From: HGM04593 sp045634085 | GTDB taxonomy: Bacteria > Bacteroidota > Bacteroidia > Bacteroidales > Bacteroidaceae | DNA length: 12,541 nucleotides | Reading direction: 5' to 3' | Assembly (NCBI GenBank): GCA_045634085.1 | Contig: JAZQZM010000036.1 | Location: 1-12,541, forward strand | Shown: piece by piece, positions 1 to 5,606 of the stretch | Position numbering within the stretch: the stretch's first letter is position 1 | How the letters are laid out: the number at the start of each line of letters is the position of its first letter | Notes under the pieces: generated by a model | Told to the model about the DNA's origin: nothing | Database searches by the model: none | Seen by the model: the letters and a program-made list of their open reading frames with translations, nothing else | Program-made: the position numbers and the translations under genes

Positions 1-134
1 TTTGTGTTAGGGTTGTAAGTACCGATCTTCTCGGTGAACTTTCCATCACGTGGAGATCTCGAATCTGCAATCACGATAGAGTAGAATGCGTAGTGCTTAC
101 GGCCTCTTCTCTGAAGTCTGATTTTTGTTGCCAT
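1..134 (-). CDS. rpsP: 30S ribosomal protein S16 (N-terminal part, cut by window edge)
   Basis: Translating the minus strand from the ATG at 134 gives 44 residues beginning MATKIRLQRRGRKHYAFYSI and continuing with IADSRSPRDG and EKIGTYNP, which is the conserved N-terminal half of ribosomal protein S16. S16 binds 16S rRNA and helps assemble the body and platform of the small subunit. The gene runs off the left edge. In many bacteria rpsP sits beside rimM, trmD and rplS; here trmD is about 11 kb away, so that cluster is broken up, and rpsP appears to have its own promoter and a roughly 55-base leader. Confidence 0.95.
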   Translation of the reverse strand, partial: MATKIRLQRRGRKHYAFYSIVIADSRSPRDGKFTEKIGTYNPNT

Positions 135-171
135 TTTTTAATTGGTTTTAATGGATTAATGATTTGAGTTA

Positions 172-190
172 GCCAATATCTCGTATTAGC
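172..190 (-). promoter_or_regulatory. Small hairpin at the 5' end of the rpsP leader
   Basis: On the minus strand GCTAATA, a five-base loop and TATTGGC can pair over 7 bases with one T-G wobble. It lies just downstream of the rpsP -7 box, so it would form at the very 5' end of the transcript. It could protect the mRNA end or act as a protein binding site; neither is shown by the sequence. Confidence 0.4.
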
Positions 191-194
191 GGCG

Positions 195-202
195 CAAAGG
201 TA
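195..202 (-). promoter_or_regulatory. rpsP promoter, Bacteroides-type -7 box TACCTTTG
   Basis: The minus strand reads TACCTTTG, an exact match to the Bacteroidota -7 consensus TAnnTTTG, about 60 bases before the rpsP start. No good TTTG -33 element is seen at the expected distance. Confidence 0.6.
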
Positions 203-443
203 ATGCTTTTTTGCTTAATAACCTCATTTTTCGGCAATTATTTTTCACATAGGCGTCACTCTGATACATTATCCATCTTTTTTATAAAAAAAATGCAATC
301 AACTTTAATTTAGACAAAAAGACATGGATATATTATTGAACTTTGACAAATATGTAATCCTTTTCATCAAACCCCGTTCCATATGCGAACTGTCCCCGTA
401 AAAGATGAAATTCCTCAATAAACCAATAATTTATTCAATTTAT

Positions 444-473
444 TTTGCTGTTGGATAAAAAGTATTAAATTTG
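444..473 (+). promoter_or_regulatory. galE promoter (TTTG at 444-447, TAAATTTG at 466-473)
   Basis: Both parts of the Bacteroidota vegetative promoter are present: TTTG, then 18 bases, then TAAATTTG. Transcription would start near 478-482, giving a leader of about 67 bases before the galE ATG. Confidence 0.7.
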
Positions 474-480
474 CGATAAT

Positions 481-502
481 TTATGCCGTGTAATGGGCAT
501 AA
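481..502 (+). promoter_or_regulatory. Hairpin at the 5' end of the galE leader
   Basis: TTATGCC (481-487) pairs perfectly with GGCATAA (496-502) around an eight-base loop. It falls at the predicted transcription start, so the galE mRNA would begin with a stem-loop. Its role is unknown; mRNA stabilisation is one possibility. Confidence 0.45.
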
Positions 503-547
503 GGATTGACGAGACGACTTATAAACATTTATAACAACATTACTAAA

Positions 548-1564
548 ATGAAAATCCTTTTAACTGGTGGTGCTGGTTTCATTGGAAGCCACACTTTGAT
601 TGAGCTTACTGAAGCCGGTCACGAGGCTGTAGTTGTTGACAACCTTGACAACTCTTCTCCTATCTCTTTGAAGCGTGTTGCCAAGATTATTGGCAAGGAG
701 GTTCCTTTCTACAAGGTTGACATCCGCGACCGCGAGGGTTTGCAGAAGGTGTTCGACGAGCACAAGTTCGACGCATGTATCCACTTTGCAGGCCTCAAGG
801 CTGTAGGTGAGAGCTGCGCAAAACCACTTGAGTACTATGAGAACAACATGAACGGTACATTCGTTCTCGTTGACGTTATGCGCAAGAACGGCTGCAAGAA
901 CATGATTTTCTCTTCAAGTGCCACAGTGTATGGCGACCCTGCAATCATTCCTATCACAGAGGAGTGTCCAAAGGGTCACTGCACCAACCCTTACGGCCAG
1001 ACAAAATCAATGCTCGAGGAGGTTCTTATGGATGTTCAGAAGGCTGACAACGAGTGGAACATCGTTCTGTTGCGTTACTTCAACCCAATCGGTGCCCACA
1101 AGAGCGGTACTATCGGCGAGAATCCTAATGGTATCCCCAACAACCTGATGCCATACATCACACAGACAGCCGTTGGCAAGCGTGCCGAGCTTGGTGTATT
1201 CGGTGATGACTATGACACACACGACGGTACAGGTGTACGCGACTACATCCACGTAGTTGACCTTGCACGTGCTCACGTTGCTGCTTTGAAGGCTATCGTT
1301 GAGAACAAGGGTATCGCAATATACAACATCGGTACAGGCCATGGCTATTCAGTGCTCGATGTAGTAAAGGCATTTGAGAAGGCTAACGGTGTTCCAGTTC
1401 CTTATTCAATAAAGCCACGCCGTCCGGGTGATATCGCTACATGTTACTGCAACCCTGCAAAGGCAGAGGCAGAACTCGGCTGGAAAGCTCAGTTCGGCAT
1501 TGAGGACATGTGCCGCGACAGCTGGAACTGGCAGAAGAACAATCCTAACGGTTTTGAGGAATAA
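548..1564 (+). CDS. galE: UDP-glucose 4-epimerase
   Basis: GalE interconverts UDP-glucose and UDP-galactose in the Leloir pathway and supplies UDP-galactose for surface glycans; it is a cytosolic, NAD-bound short-chain dehydrogenase/reductase. The N-terminus has the Rossmann motif GGAGFIG (residues 7-13); the catalytic set is S124 in SSSATVYGD, Y149 and K153 in NPYGQTKSMLE. RYFNPIGAH, GVRDYIHVVDLA and YNIGTGHGYSVLDV are family signatures. I start at the ATG at 548, which gives 338 residues, the length of the E. coli enzyme; an in-frame TTG at 506 would add 14 residues without family similarity. It has its own promoter and a strong terminator. Odd: residues 313-338 and the stop are duplicated downstream after a palindromic insert. 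Confidence 0.96.
   Translation: MKILLTGGAGFIGSHTLIELTEAGHEAVVVDNLDNSSPISLKRVAKIIGKEVPFYKVDIRDREGLQKVFDEHKFDACIHFAGLKAVGESCAKPLEYYENNMNGTFVLVDVMRKNGCKNMIFSSSATVYGDPAIIPITEECPKGHCTNPYGQTKSMLEEVLMDVQKADNEWNIVLLRYFNPIGAHKSGTIGENPNGIPNNLMPYITQTAVGKRAELGVFGDDYDTHDGTGVRDYIHVVDLARAHVAALKAIVENKGIAIYNIGTGHGYSVLDVVKAFEKANGVPVPYSIKPRRPGDIATCYCNPAKAEAELGWKAQFGIEDMCRDSWNWQKNNPNGFEE
1484..1564 (+). repeat. galE 3'-end direct repeat, copy 1 (inside the gene)
   Basis: These 81 bases encode galE residues 313-338 plus TAA and recur at 1661-1741, exactly 177 bases (59 codons) downstream, with 78 of 81 identical. The three differences (1543, 1555, 1561) are third codon positions and all synonymous. Here the codons are AAT, TTT and GAA; in copy 2 they are AAC, TTC and GAG. 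Confidence 0.97.
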
Positions 1565-1582
1565 ATAGAACGAACAAGTTTC

Positions 1583-1660
1583 GACAAAGTCAACAGCAAT
1601 CAGTCACGCGAAGCACAGACAAAGTTTGTGCCGCGTGGGGTGCGAAAAGTTGACTTTGTC
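1583..1660. repeat. 78-base nested palindromic element inserted behind galE
   Basis: The outer arms GACAAAGTCAAC (1583-1594) and GTTGACTTTGTC (1649-1660) are perfect 12-base inverted repeats. Inside, CACGCG (1605-1610) pairs with CGCGTG (1632-1637), and GCACA (1613-1617) with TGTGC (1627-1631). The octamer GACAAAGT occurs directly at 1583 and 1618 and inverted at 1653-1660. The right arm abuts the second galE tail exactly. The form suggests a REP-like or MITE-like dispersed element, or the remnant of an integrated element; no transposase gene is present. Dispersal elsewhere in the genome is inference. Confidence 0.7.
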
Positions 1661-1741
1661 AAAGCTCAGTTCGGCATTGAGGACATGTGCCGCGACAGCT
1701 GGAACTGGCAGAAGAACAACCCTAACGGTTTCGAGGAGTAA
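1661..1741 (+). pseudogene. Second, detached copy of the galE C-terminal coding end
   Basis: This stretch reads KAQFGIEDMC and on to NPNGFEE plus TAA, identical in protein sequence to galE residues 313-338. It has no start of its own and would be translated only by read-through of the galE stop; the intervening 96 bases contain no stop in that frame. Its AAC, TTC and GAG codons are the ones galE mostly uses, so it may be the original gene tail, displaced by an insertion carrying an equivalent end. It is not expected to be a functional gene. Confidence 0.85.
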
Positions 1742-1759
1742 TCAGTTCCCGATATGACA

Positions 1760-1799
1760 AAACAAAGACTGCATCGCAAATGCGATGCAGTCTTTGTTT
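1760..1799. terminator. Bidirectional intrinsic terminator between galE and the thioredoxin gene
   Basis: A perfect 19-base stem (1760-1778 with 1781-1799, core GACTGCATCGCA) encloses two bases, with TTTGTTT on the right and AAAACAAA on the left, so both transcripts would end in U-rich RNA. It sits between the convergent galE and TlpA-like genes. Confidence 0.9.
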
Positions 1800-1837
1800 A
1801 TATTGCTTGTAATGATATAGCTGCCTACCTTGTGATT

Positions 1838-2398
1838 TTATTCTTCCAGCATTGCATCAATCTTCTCGACAAGCGCCTTGAACTCGGCCTCTTCGAAACG
1901 ACGGGTAAGCATGACAATCCTGCCTTCGCGGTCAATGAGGATGTTGCGGGTTATTCCGGCACCACGCAGGGCATAGCTTGCGAAGACATCGCCGTTGCTG
2001 TCCATGGCAATGGGGTAGGTGGTTCCAATCTTCTCAATGAACGGCAGGATAGCCTCCTTTGTCTCCTCGCGGTCAATGCCCACAAGCACGAAGTCCTTGT
2101 TATCCTTATGACGCTGCCATATGTCACTTTCAATGAACGGCATCTCCTTGCGGCATATACCGCACCAGCCGGCAGTGAACTGCAGCATGACTACCTTGCC
2201 GCGCTGCTGAGAGAGTGTAAATTCAGTACCATCAATCATCTCAAGGGTAAAATCGGGAGCCATATCGCCCACCTTTACAATATAATCGTGCTCATATACC
2301 ACAACATCTTTCTTAGGTGCATCACCTGCATTCTGTGCAACAGCCTGGCCGCATGCAAGAGCTGTCAGGAATAAAAGTGAAATAAAAATTTTCTTCAT
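1838..2398 (-). CDS. Secreted TlpA/AhpC-TSA-type thioredoxin-fold oxidoreductase
   Basis: The 186-residue product starts with a signal peptide (MKKIFISLLFLTALACGQAVAQ, shown here in two parts: a charged MKKIF start and a hydrophobic core), with likely cleavage after AVA near residue 21; C16 gives only a poor lipobox. The mature part has GDMAPDFTLEMIDG (residues 44-57), the strand VVMLQFTAGW and a C79-G-I-C82 redox motif, then the LIDREGRI strand typical of TlpA/ResA proteins. It probably exchanges disulfides in the periplasm; the partner is unknown. Odd: the position of the usual cis-proline before the LID strand holds T150, followed by arginine, as in peroxiredoxin-like members. Single gene, convergent with galE. 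The start is the ATG that opens the signal peptide. Confidence 0.85.
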   Translation of the reverse strand: MKKIFISLLFLTALACGQAVAQNAGDAPKKDVVVYEHDYIVKVGDMAPDFTLEMIDGTEFTLSQQRGKVVMLQFTAGWCGICRKEMPFIESDIWQRHKDNKDFVLVGIDREETKEAILPFIEKIGTTYPIAMDSNGDVFASYALRGAGITRNILIDREGRIVMLTRRFEEAEFKALVEKIDAMLEE

Positions 2399-2434
2399 AA
2401 TATCAATTTTAATATTTTTGTTGTAACCTTATTG

Positions 2435-2442
2435 CGAAGATA
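2435..2442 (-). promoter_or_regulatory. Probable promoter -7 box for the thioredoxin gene (TATCTTCG)
   Basis: The minus strand has TATCTTCG, one mismatch from TAnnTTTG, about 37 bases upstream of the start. A -33 TTTG is not evident. Confidence 0.4.
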
Positions 2443-2526
2443 GAAAAAACTTTGTAAAAATACAGGAAACAACAAGTTTTTAGAAACTGTTTAGAAGCTT
2501 TTTGAGTTTTTTGAATTTTATCAAAT

Positions 2527-2736
2527 ATGAAAGAAGAAGAGAATAAAGAGGATAAAGAACCGAAGAACAATGGAAACCAATATCTTGCATTGGGATTGAG
2601 CATGGGAATGTCGTTCGGGCTTATGTTCGGAGCACTACTCCTCGACAATATTGCGCTTGGATTATGCTACGGCCCTGCAATAGGAATGGGAATAGCATTC
2701 CTGTTAAAAAAAGCGAACGAAGGGAAGAAAAAGTAG
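2527..2736 (+). CDS. Small glycine-rich two-helix membrane protein
   Basis: The 69-residue protein has a very acidic and charged N-terminus (residues 1-16), two hydrophobic segments (about 18-39 and 42-61) rich in GxxxG-like spacing (GLSMGMSFGLMFGALL, then GLCYGPAIGMGIAF), and a basic tail KKANEGKKK. It resembles the short 'glycine zipper' membrane proteins of unknown function found in many gut bacteria. The ATG at 2527 is the only sensible start. No matching promoter is clear upstream. The patatin-like gene begins 44 bases after its stop, on the same strand, so the two may be co-transcribed. Function unknown. Confidence 0.75.
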   Translation: MKEEENKEDKEPKNNGNQYLALGLSMGMSFGLMFGALLLDNIALGLCYGPAIGMGIAFLLKKANEGKKK

Positions 2737-2768
2737 CCGGTCGTGTTCATAATATTCACCAATGTTTG

Positions 2769-2776
2769 TATTTTTG
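2769..2776 (+). promoter_or_regulatory. -7-like box TATTTTTG immediately before the patatin-like gene
   Basis: TATTTTTG matches TAnnTTTG exactly and is followed by C, as in the galE and aminotransferase promoters. It ends only four bases before the ATG at 2781, so a transcript from it would have essentially no leader. No TTTG occurs about 19-21 bases upstream. Confidence 0.45.
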
Positions 2777-2780
2777 CAAC

Positions 2781-3635
2781 ATGAAGAAAAAAGTTGTAAA
2801 AATAACCGAAAAGACAGGACTCATTCTTGAGGGTGGTGGAATGCGTGGGATATTCACGATTGGCGTGCTCGATAACTTCATGGACCGTGGCATACATTTT
2901 CCTTATATAATAGGTGTAAGTGCAGGTGCATGCAGTGCACTTTCGTATCTGTCAGGGCAACGCGGCAGAGCCAAATACATAAACACCGATCTCCTTAAAG
3001 AGAGAAACTACATAAGCCCGTGGTTCCTTCTTACAAAAAGAAACATCATGGATTTCGATTTTCTCTTCCACGAACTGCCCGAAAAAGTCAGCCCCTACAG
3101 GTACGATGTACTCGCCGCCAGCAAGGAACGTTACGAGGTTGTAACTACCAGCTGCGCTACCGGCAAGGCATGCTATTTTGAGGAGAAGAACGACCCTAAA
3201 CGTGTAATTGACATTGTAAAGGCATCGAGCAGCCTGCCTTTTGTGTGCCCTATAACATTTGTCGACGGCGAACCCATGGCCGATGGCGGTGTTGCCGACT
3301 CCATTCCGCTTGAACGTGCACTGGAACTTGGGTACACCAATCCCCTGATTGTGCTCACACGCAATAAGGGCTACCGCAAACCGGCTAAAGGCAGCAAGGT
3401 CCCGTTCTTCATGTACCGCAGATACCCTAAGCTGAAAGAGGCTATACGCAACCGCAATTCAATGTACAACAAGCAGATAGAGCTTGTAGAAAGAATGGAA
3501 CAAGAGGGTAGTGTAGACGTCATACGCCCCGAATGCTCCATTGTTGTTGGACGCATGGAACGCGACACCGACAAACTGCTTGCACTGTACCAAGAGGGAT
3601 ATGACCTCGCTGCACAGATAGAGTTCGAGATGTAA
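2781..3635 (+). CDS. Patatin-like phospholipase (RssA/YjjU-type)
   Basis: Patatin-like proteins are serine lipid acyl hydrolases with a Ser-Asp dyad. All elements are present: the oxyanion-hole loop GGGMRG (residues 18-23), the nucleophile elbow GVSAG with S47, and the dyad aspartate D168 in ADGG. ASSSLPFVCP and GVADSIPLERALELG match bacterial patatins of the YjjU kind, and the C-terminal 90 or so residues are the lysine- and arginine-rich extension of that group. No signal peptide, so probably cytosolic or membrane-peripheral; the substrate is unknown. I use the ATG at 2781 (284 residues): the frame extends to an ATG at 2664, but that overlaps the preceding gene and encodes no family sequence. 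Convergent with dus, 21 bases between the stops. Confidence 0.9.
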   Translation: MKKKVVKITEKTGLILEGGGMRGIFTIGVLDNFMDRGIHFPYIIGVSAGACSALSYLSGQRGRAKYINTDLLKERNYISPWFLLTKRNIMDFDFLFHELPEKVSPYRYDVLAASKERYEVVTTSCATGKACYFEEKNDPKRVIDIVKASSSLPFVCPITFVDGEPMADGGVADSIPLERALELGYTNPLIVLTRNKGYRKPAKGSKVPFFMYRRYPKLKEAIRNRNSMYNKQIELVERMEQEGSVDVIRPECSIVVGRMERDTDKLLALYQEGYDLAAQIEFEM

Positions 3636-3656
3636 CAAGCCCCGGAGGGCAAACCG

Positions 3657-4589
3657 TCATCTGTACCCGGCCAGGGCATTACCAACAGCTGAGAGGTATT
3701 TCTCAATTGTCGTTGCTTTAAGGATTGCCTTCTTGTCACGCTTGAGCATGTCGGGCAACAAGTATTCCCAATAGGGTTTCATCTTGCTCAGGAACTGAGT
3801 ATTTCCCTGCAAACGCGGAATTAGTTCGCGCAACATGGCATCATGCATCTGCTGCACAAGCCTTGCTTTCTCCCCATTATCAAGTTCACAGCCTTTGCTG
3901 TATTCCAGGGCAAGGGCCGGATTGGCAATCAATCCGCGCCCAAGCATTATGCCTTTCAATCTTGGGAAGCGCTGTTCAATCCGCTGTACATCATCCAGTG
4001 AGCAGATATCTCCATTATATATCAGCTGATGTCTGCAGGCATCATAGAATTCGGCAAAAGCATCAAGGTCAACAGCCTTCTTGTACTGTTCGATACCCAG
4101 ACGCGGGTGCATTGTAATGTGGTCAAGCCGGCAGTCGTTGAATACAGGCATCAGTTCCTTCCACTCATCCTTGCTGTTGCAGCCAAGTCGCATCTTCACC
4201 GAGAAGGTGAATTCCGGCCACCGCTTAGTCTCCTCCATTACTGCAGCAACCATGTCAGGGTGGGGCAGGAGGCCTGCACCATGCTTCTTGCGCATCTGCA
4301 AGGGGAACGAGCAACCCATGTTTATATCGGCACACAAATAGCCTTCGCCGGCTAAAAGTTCCAACAAAGGACGCATTTCCTTGGGAGTAGCAGCTATTAT
4401 CTGCGGTACAAGGTTAGGGGCAGTGTTGTTTTTGCACTCGATATCGCGTACATCCTTGTTGCGTATCTCGCCATGTTCAAAACGCAGGAATGGGGTATAG
4501 TAGCCGTCAATTCCACCGAAGACTGCAGCATGGACATTGCGCCACACAGCCTCGGTAAATCCCTGAAGAGGAGCCGAATATATTTTCAT
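3657..4589 (-). CDS. dus: tRNA-dihydrouridine synthase
   Basis: Dus enzymes reduce specific uridines in tRNA D-loops using FMN and NADPH. The 310-residue product has the FMN-binding start YSAPLQGFTE, the catalytic cysteine C93 in NMGCSFP, K132 in SVKMRLG, the HPR signature (161-163), YNGDI (N192) and the phosphate-binding MLGRGLIANP (215-224). These define the TIM-barrel, and the remaining C-terminal portion is the helical tRNA-binding domain. The ATG at 4589 is preferred; an in-frame TTG at 4595 would add two residues. The subclass (A, B or C) cannot be fixed by eye. Single gene, convergent with the patatin-like gene and divergent from the membrane protein. Confidence 0.93.
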   Translation of the reverse strand: MKIYSAPLQGFTEAVWRNVHAAVFGGIDGYYTPFLRFEHGEIRNKDVRDIECKNNTAPNLVPQIIAATPKEMRPLLELLAGEGYLCADINMGCSFPLQMRKKHGAGLLPHPDMVAAVMEETKRWPEFTFSVKMRLGCNSKDEWKELMPVFNDCRLDHITMHPRLGIEQYKKAVDLDAFAEFYDACRHQLIYNGDICSLDDVQRIEQRFPRLKGIMLGRGLIANPALALEYSKGCELDNGEKARLVQQMHDAMLRELIPRLQGNTQFLSKMKPYWEYLLPDMLKRDKKAILKATTIEKYLSAVGNALAGYR

Positions 4590-4607
4590 AAGCAATCTAT
4601 TTTAGAA

Positions 4608-4615
4608 CGAAAATA
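4608..4615 (-). promoter_or_regulatory. Probable dus promoter -7 box (TATTTTCG)
   Basis: The minus strand carries TATTTTCG, one mismatch from TAnnTTTG, 18 bases before the dus ATG. No properly spaced -33 TTTG was found. Confidence 0.4.
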
Positions 4616-4659
4616 CACTTTTTTTGACAAATAATTTATCGTCAATCCGACAAATTCAA

Positions 4660-4667
4660 TAACTTTG
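4660..4667 (+). promoter_or_regulatory. Promoter -7 box TAACTTTG for the four-helix membrane protein
   Basis: TAACTTTG matches TAnnTTTG exactly and ends 17 bases before the ATG at 4685. TTTA at 4635-4638, 21 bases upstream, is a weak -33 candidate. It is divergent from the dus promoter within about 50 bases. Confidence 0.55.
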
Positions 4668-4684
4668 AGAAAAATTACACATCT

Positions 4685-5119
4685 ATGAAAACAGTAAAGA
4701 ACTTCCTCACTGATCTTTTCTTTTGCCTATTGATCTCCGTGCCTTGCTTTTTCCTTTGTGATATGATAGTTGAAAAGAATGTCATTGACTGGCTGGACAT
4801 AGAGTTGGGATTAGCCGGCGCATCGGTTCTTTTGCTGATTGCCTATATGCTGTTTGCGTGTTGCTGCAAGGAGTCAAAGGGGAGAAAAATCGTCGGCACA
4901 ATGACCATTTTGGCAATTGTGGCTACAGTTATATACAGTGTCTTCATGTTGCTCGAATGGCTGTCCCCCGATAATGCAGAAAGCGGTTTTACCGGTAATT
5001 GGGTGCAGTGGTTCCCTGTTAGCATTTCAATAAGCGTCTTTTTATATATGCAGGAGAGACGTAGGGTACAGAACTGCAGGAATGACAACAATCAAAAGGC
5101 AAAGGAACTGATAAAATAA
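4685..5119 (+). CDS. Unrecognised four-helix integral membrane protein
   Basis: The 144-residue product has four hydrophobic stretches at about residues 8-28, 41-60, 69-92 and 108-122, short loops, and a polar basic C-terminus (ERRRVQNCRNDNNQKAKELIK in part). A cysteine cluster FACCCKES (58-64) follows the second helix at the membrane edge. I recognise no family. By the positive-inside rule the 62-68 loop and the C-terminus (both basic) are probably cytoplasmic. The ATG at 4685 follows an exact -7 box, which supports real expression. It is a single-gene unit divergent from dus, so context gives no functional hint. Confidence 0.7.
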   Translation: MKTVKNFLTDLFFCLLISVPCFFLCDMIVEKNVIDWLDIELGLAGASVLLLIAYMLFACCCKESKGRKIVGTMTILAIVATVIYSVFMLLEWLSPDNAESGFTGNWVQWFPVSISISVFLYMQERRRVQNCRNDNNQKAKELIK

Positions 5120-5142
5120 ACAGATAAATATTCCACATAAAC

Positions 5143-5178
5143 ATTCGCCGGTTTTCTTTTACAAAGGAGCCGGCGAAT
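5143..5178 (+). terminator. GC-rich hairpin after the membrane protein gene
   Basis: ATTCGCCGG (5143-5151) pairs perfectly with CCGGCGAAT (5170-5178) across an 18-base loop, 23 bases after the upstream stop codon. No T-tract follows, so it is not a classic intrinsic terminator; it may stabilise the mRNA 3' end. Confidence 0.45.
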
Positions 5179-5270
5179 AAACTCTTAGCTTGTGTATCGC
5201 AAAATTCACATCCTAGATAAAAATGATTCATCTTTCAATGGATCTCAAAATTCCGATATTCCGTCCAAAT

Positions 5271-5429
5271 TATCAGGCAAGAGTGCAAATTTCAAAACGA
5301 TATTCAACATAAGACATTTAAAATACAATCCAATCATATTTCATGCAACATATCTAATCCCCGCAAAATTTAAGATTTCAGGACCTTTATCAAGAAAGAG
5401 TGCAAACATTAAAACTATATTAAACATAA
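5271..5429. repeat. Two diverged direct repeat copies with a 117-base period
   Basis: Bases 5271-5312 and 5388-5429 match at 35 of 42 positions, sharing AAGAGTGCAAA, AAAAC, ATATT and AACATAA. The spacing is 117 bases, exactly 39 codons. In the plus frame of 5192-5452 both copies read as related peptides (SGKSANFKTIFNI and SRKSANIKTILNI), with mainly conservative changes, which hints at a decayed coding repeat. The alternative is a non-coding dispersed repeat. Confidence 0.65.
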
Positions 5430-5547
5430 TATTTATTATCATGCCTATATAGCGATATCGAGGAGTAGTGCGTCTGTAGGCATTCCGACAGTATAAAATG
5501 GATAAGAATTACATTATATAATAGAATATTGAAGATTCTTTTTACAA

Positions 5548-5580
5548 TTTGCTGTAATTTCACGGATTTTAGTAAATTTG
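5548..5580 (+). promoter_or_regulatory. Aminotransferase promoter (TTTG at 5548-5551, TAAATTTG at 5573-5580)
   Basis: Exact -33 and -7 elements of the Bacteroidota consensus are separated by 21 bases, followed by a roughly 20-base A-rich leader before the ATG at 5607. Confidence 0.75.
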
Positions 5581-5606
5581 CAGTCCATTCATAAAAACAA
5601 AAAGAA

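Larger units (their letters stand above)
135..547. other. 413-base intergenic region between divergent rpsP and galE
   Basis: No credible open reading frame or tRNA is visible. The rpsP leader and promoter occupy the left third (to about 202), and the galE promoter and leader the right fifth (444 to 547). The AT-rich middle, about 203 to 443, shows nothing I can assign. Confidence 0.7.
5120..5606. other. 487-base AT-rich gap before the aminotransferase gene
   Basis: It holds a GC-rich hairpin (5143-5178), a pair of diverged direct repeats (5271-5312 and 5388-5429) and the aminotransferase promoter. An 86-codon frame (5192-5452, GTG start) spans both repeats, but it has no family similarity that I recognise and no internal ATG near its beginning, and no promoter-like box is evident before it. 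I treat it as unproven. Confidence 0.6.

Noticed and set aside
506..547. TTG start extending GalE by 14 residues
   Set aside because: The extension has no family similarity, overlaps the region just behind the leader hairpin, and the ATG at 548 gives the standard 338-residue protein.
1661..1741. Tandem duplication of a whole 177-base unit as the origin of the galE repeat
   Set aside because: Sequence after copy 2 (1742 onward) does not resemble sequence after copy 1 (1565 onward), so only the 81-base tail is repeated.
1754..2374. 206-codon plus-strand frame opposite the thioredoxin gene
   Set aside because: It runs through a terminator hairpin and antisense to a clear secreted thioredoxin gene. 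It is a mirror of that gene's codon pattern.
2664..2780. ATG start extending the patatin-like protein by 39 residues
   Set aside because: It overlaps the upstream small-protein gene in another frame, and the conserved sequence begins just after the ATG at 2781.
5143..5429. CRISPR-like array in the gap before the aminotransferase
   Set aside because: Only two diverged repeat copies 117 bases apart, with no regular spacers and no cas genes.
5192..5452. 86-codon plus-strand frame with a GTG start
   Set aside because: No recognised family, biased AT-rich composition, no start-proximal ATG and no promoter-like box seen before it. Recorded as a repeat-bearing gap instead.
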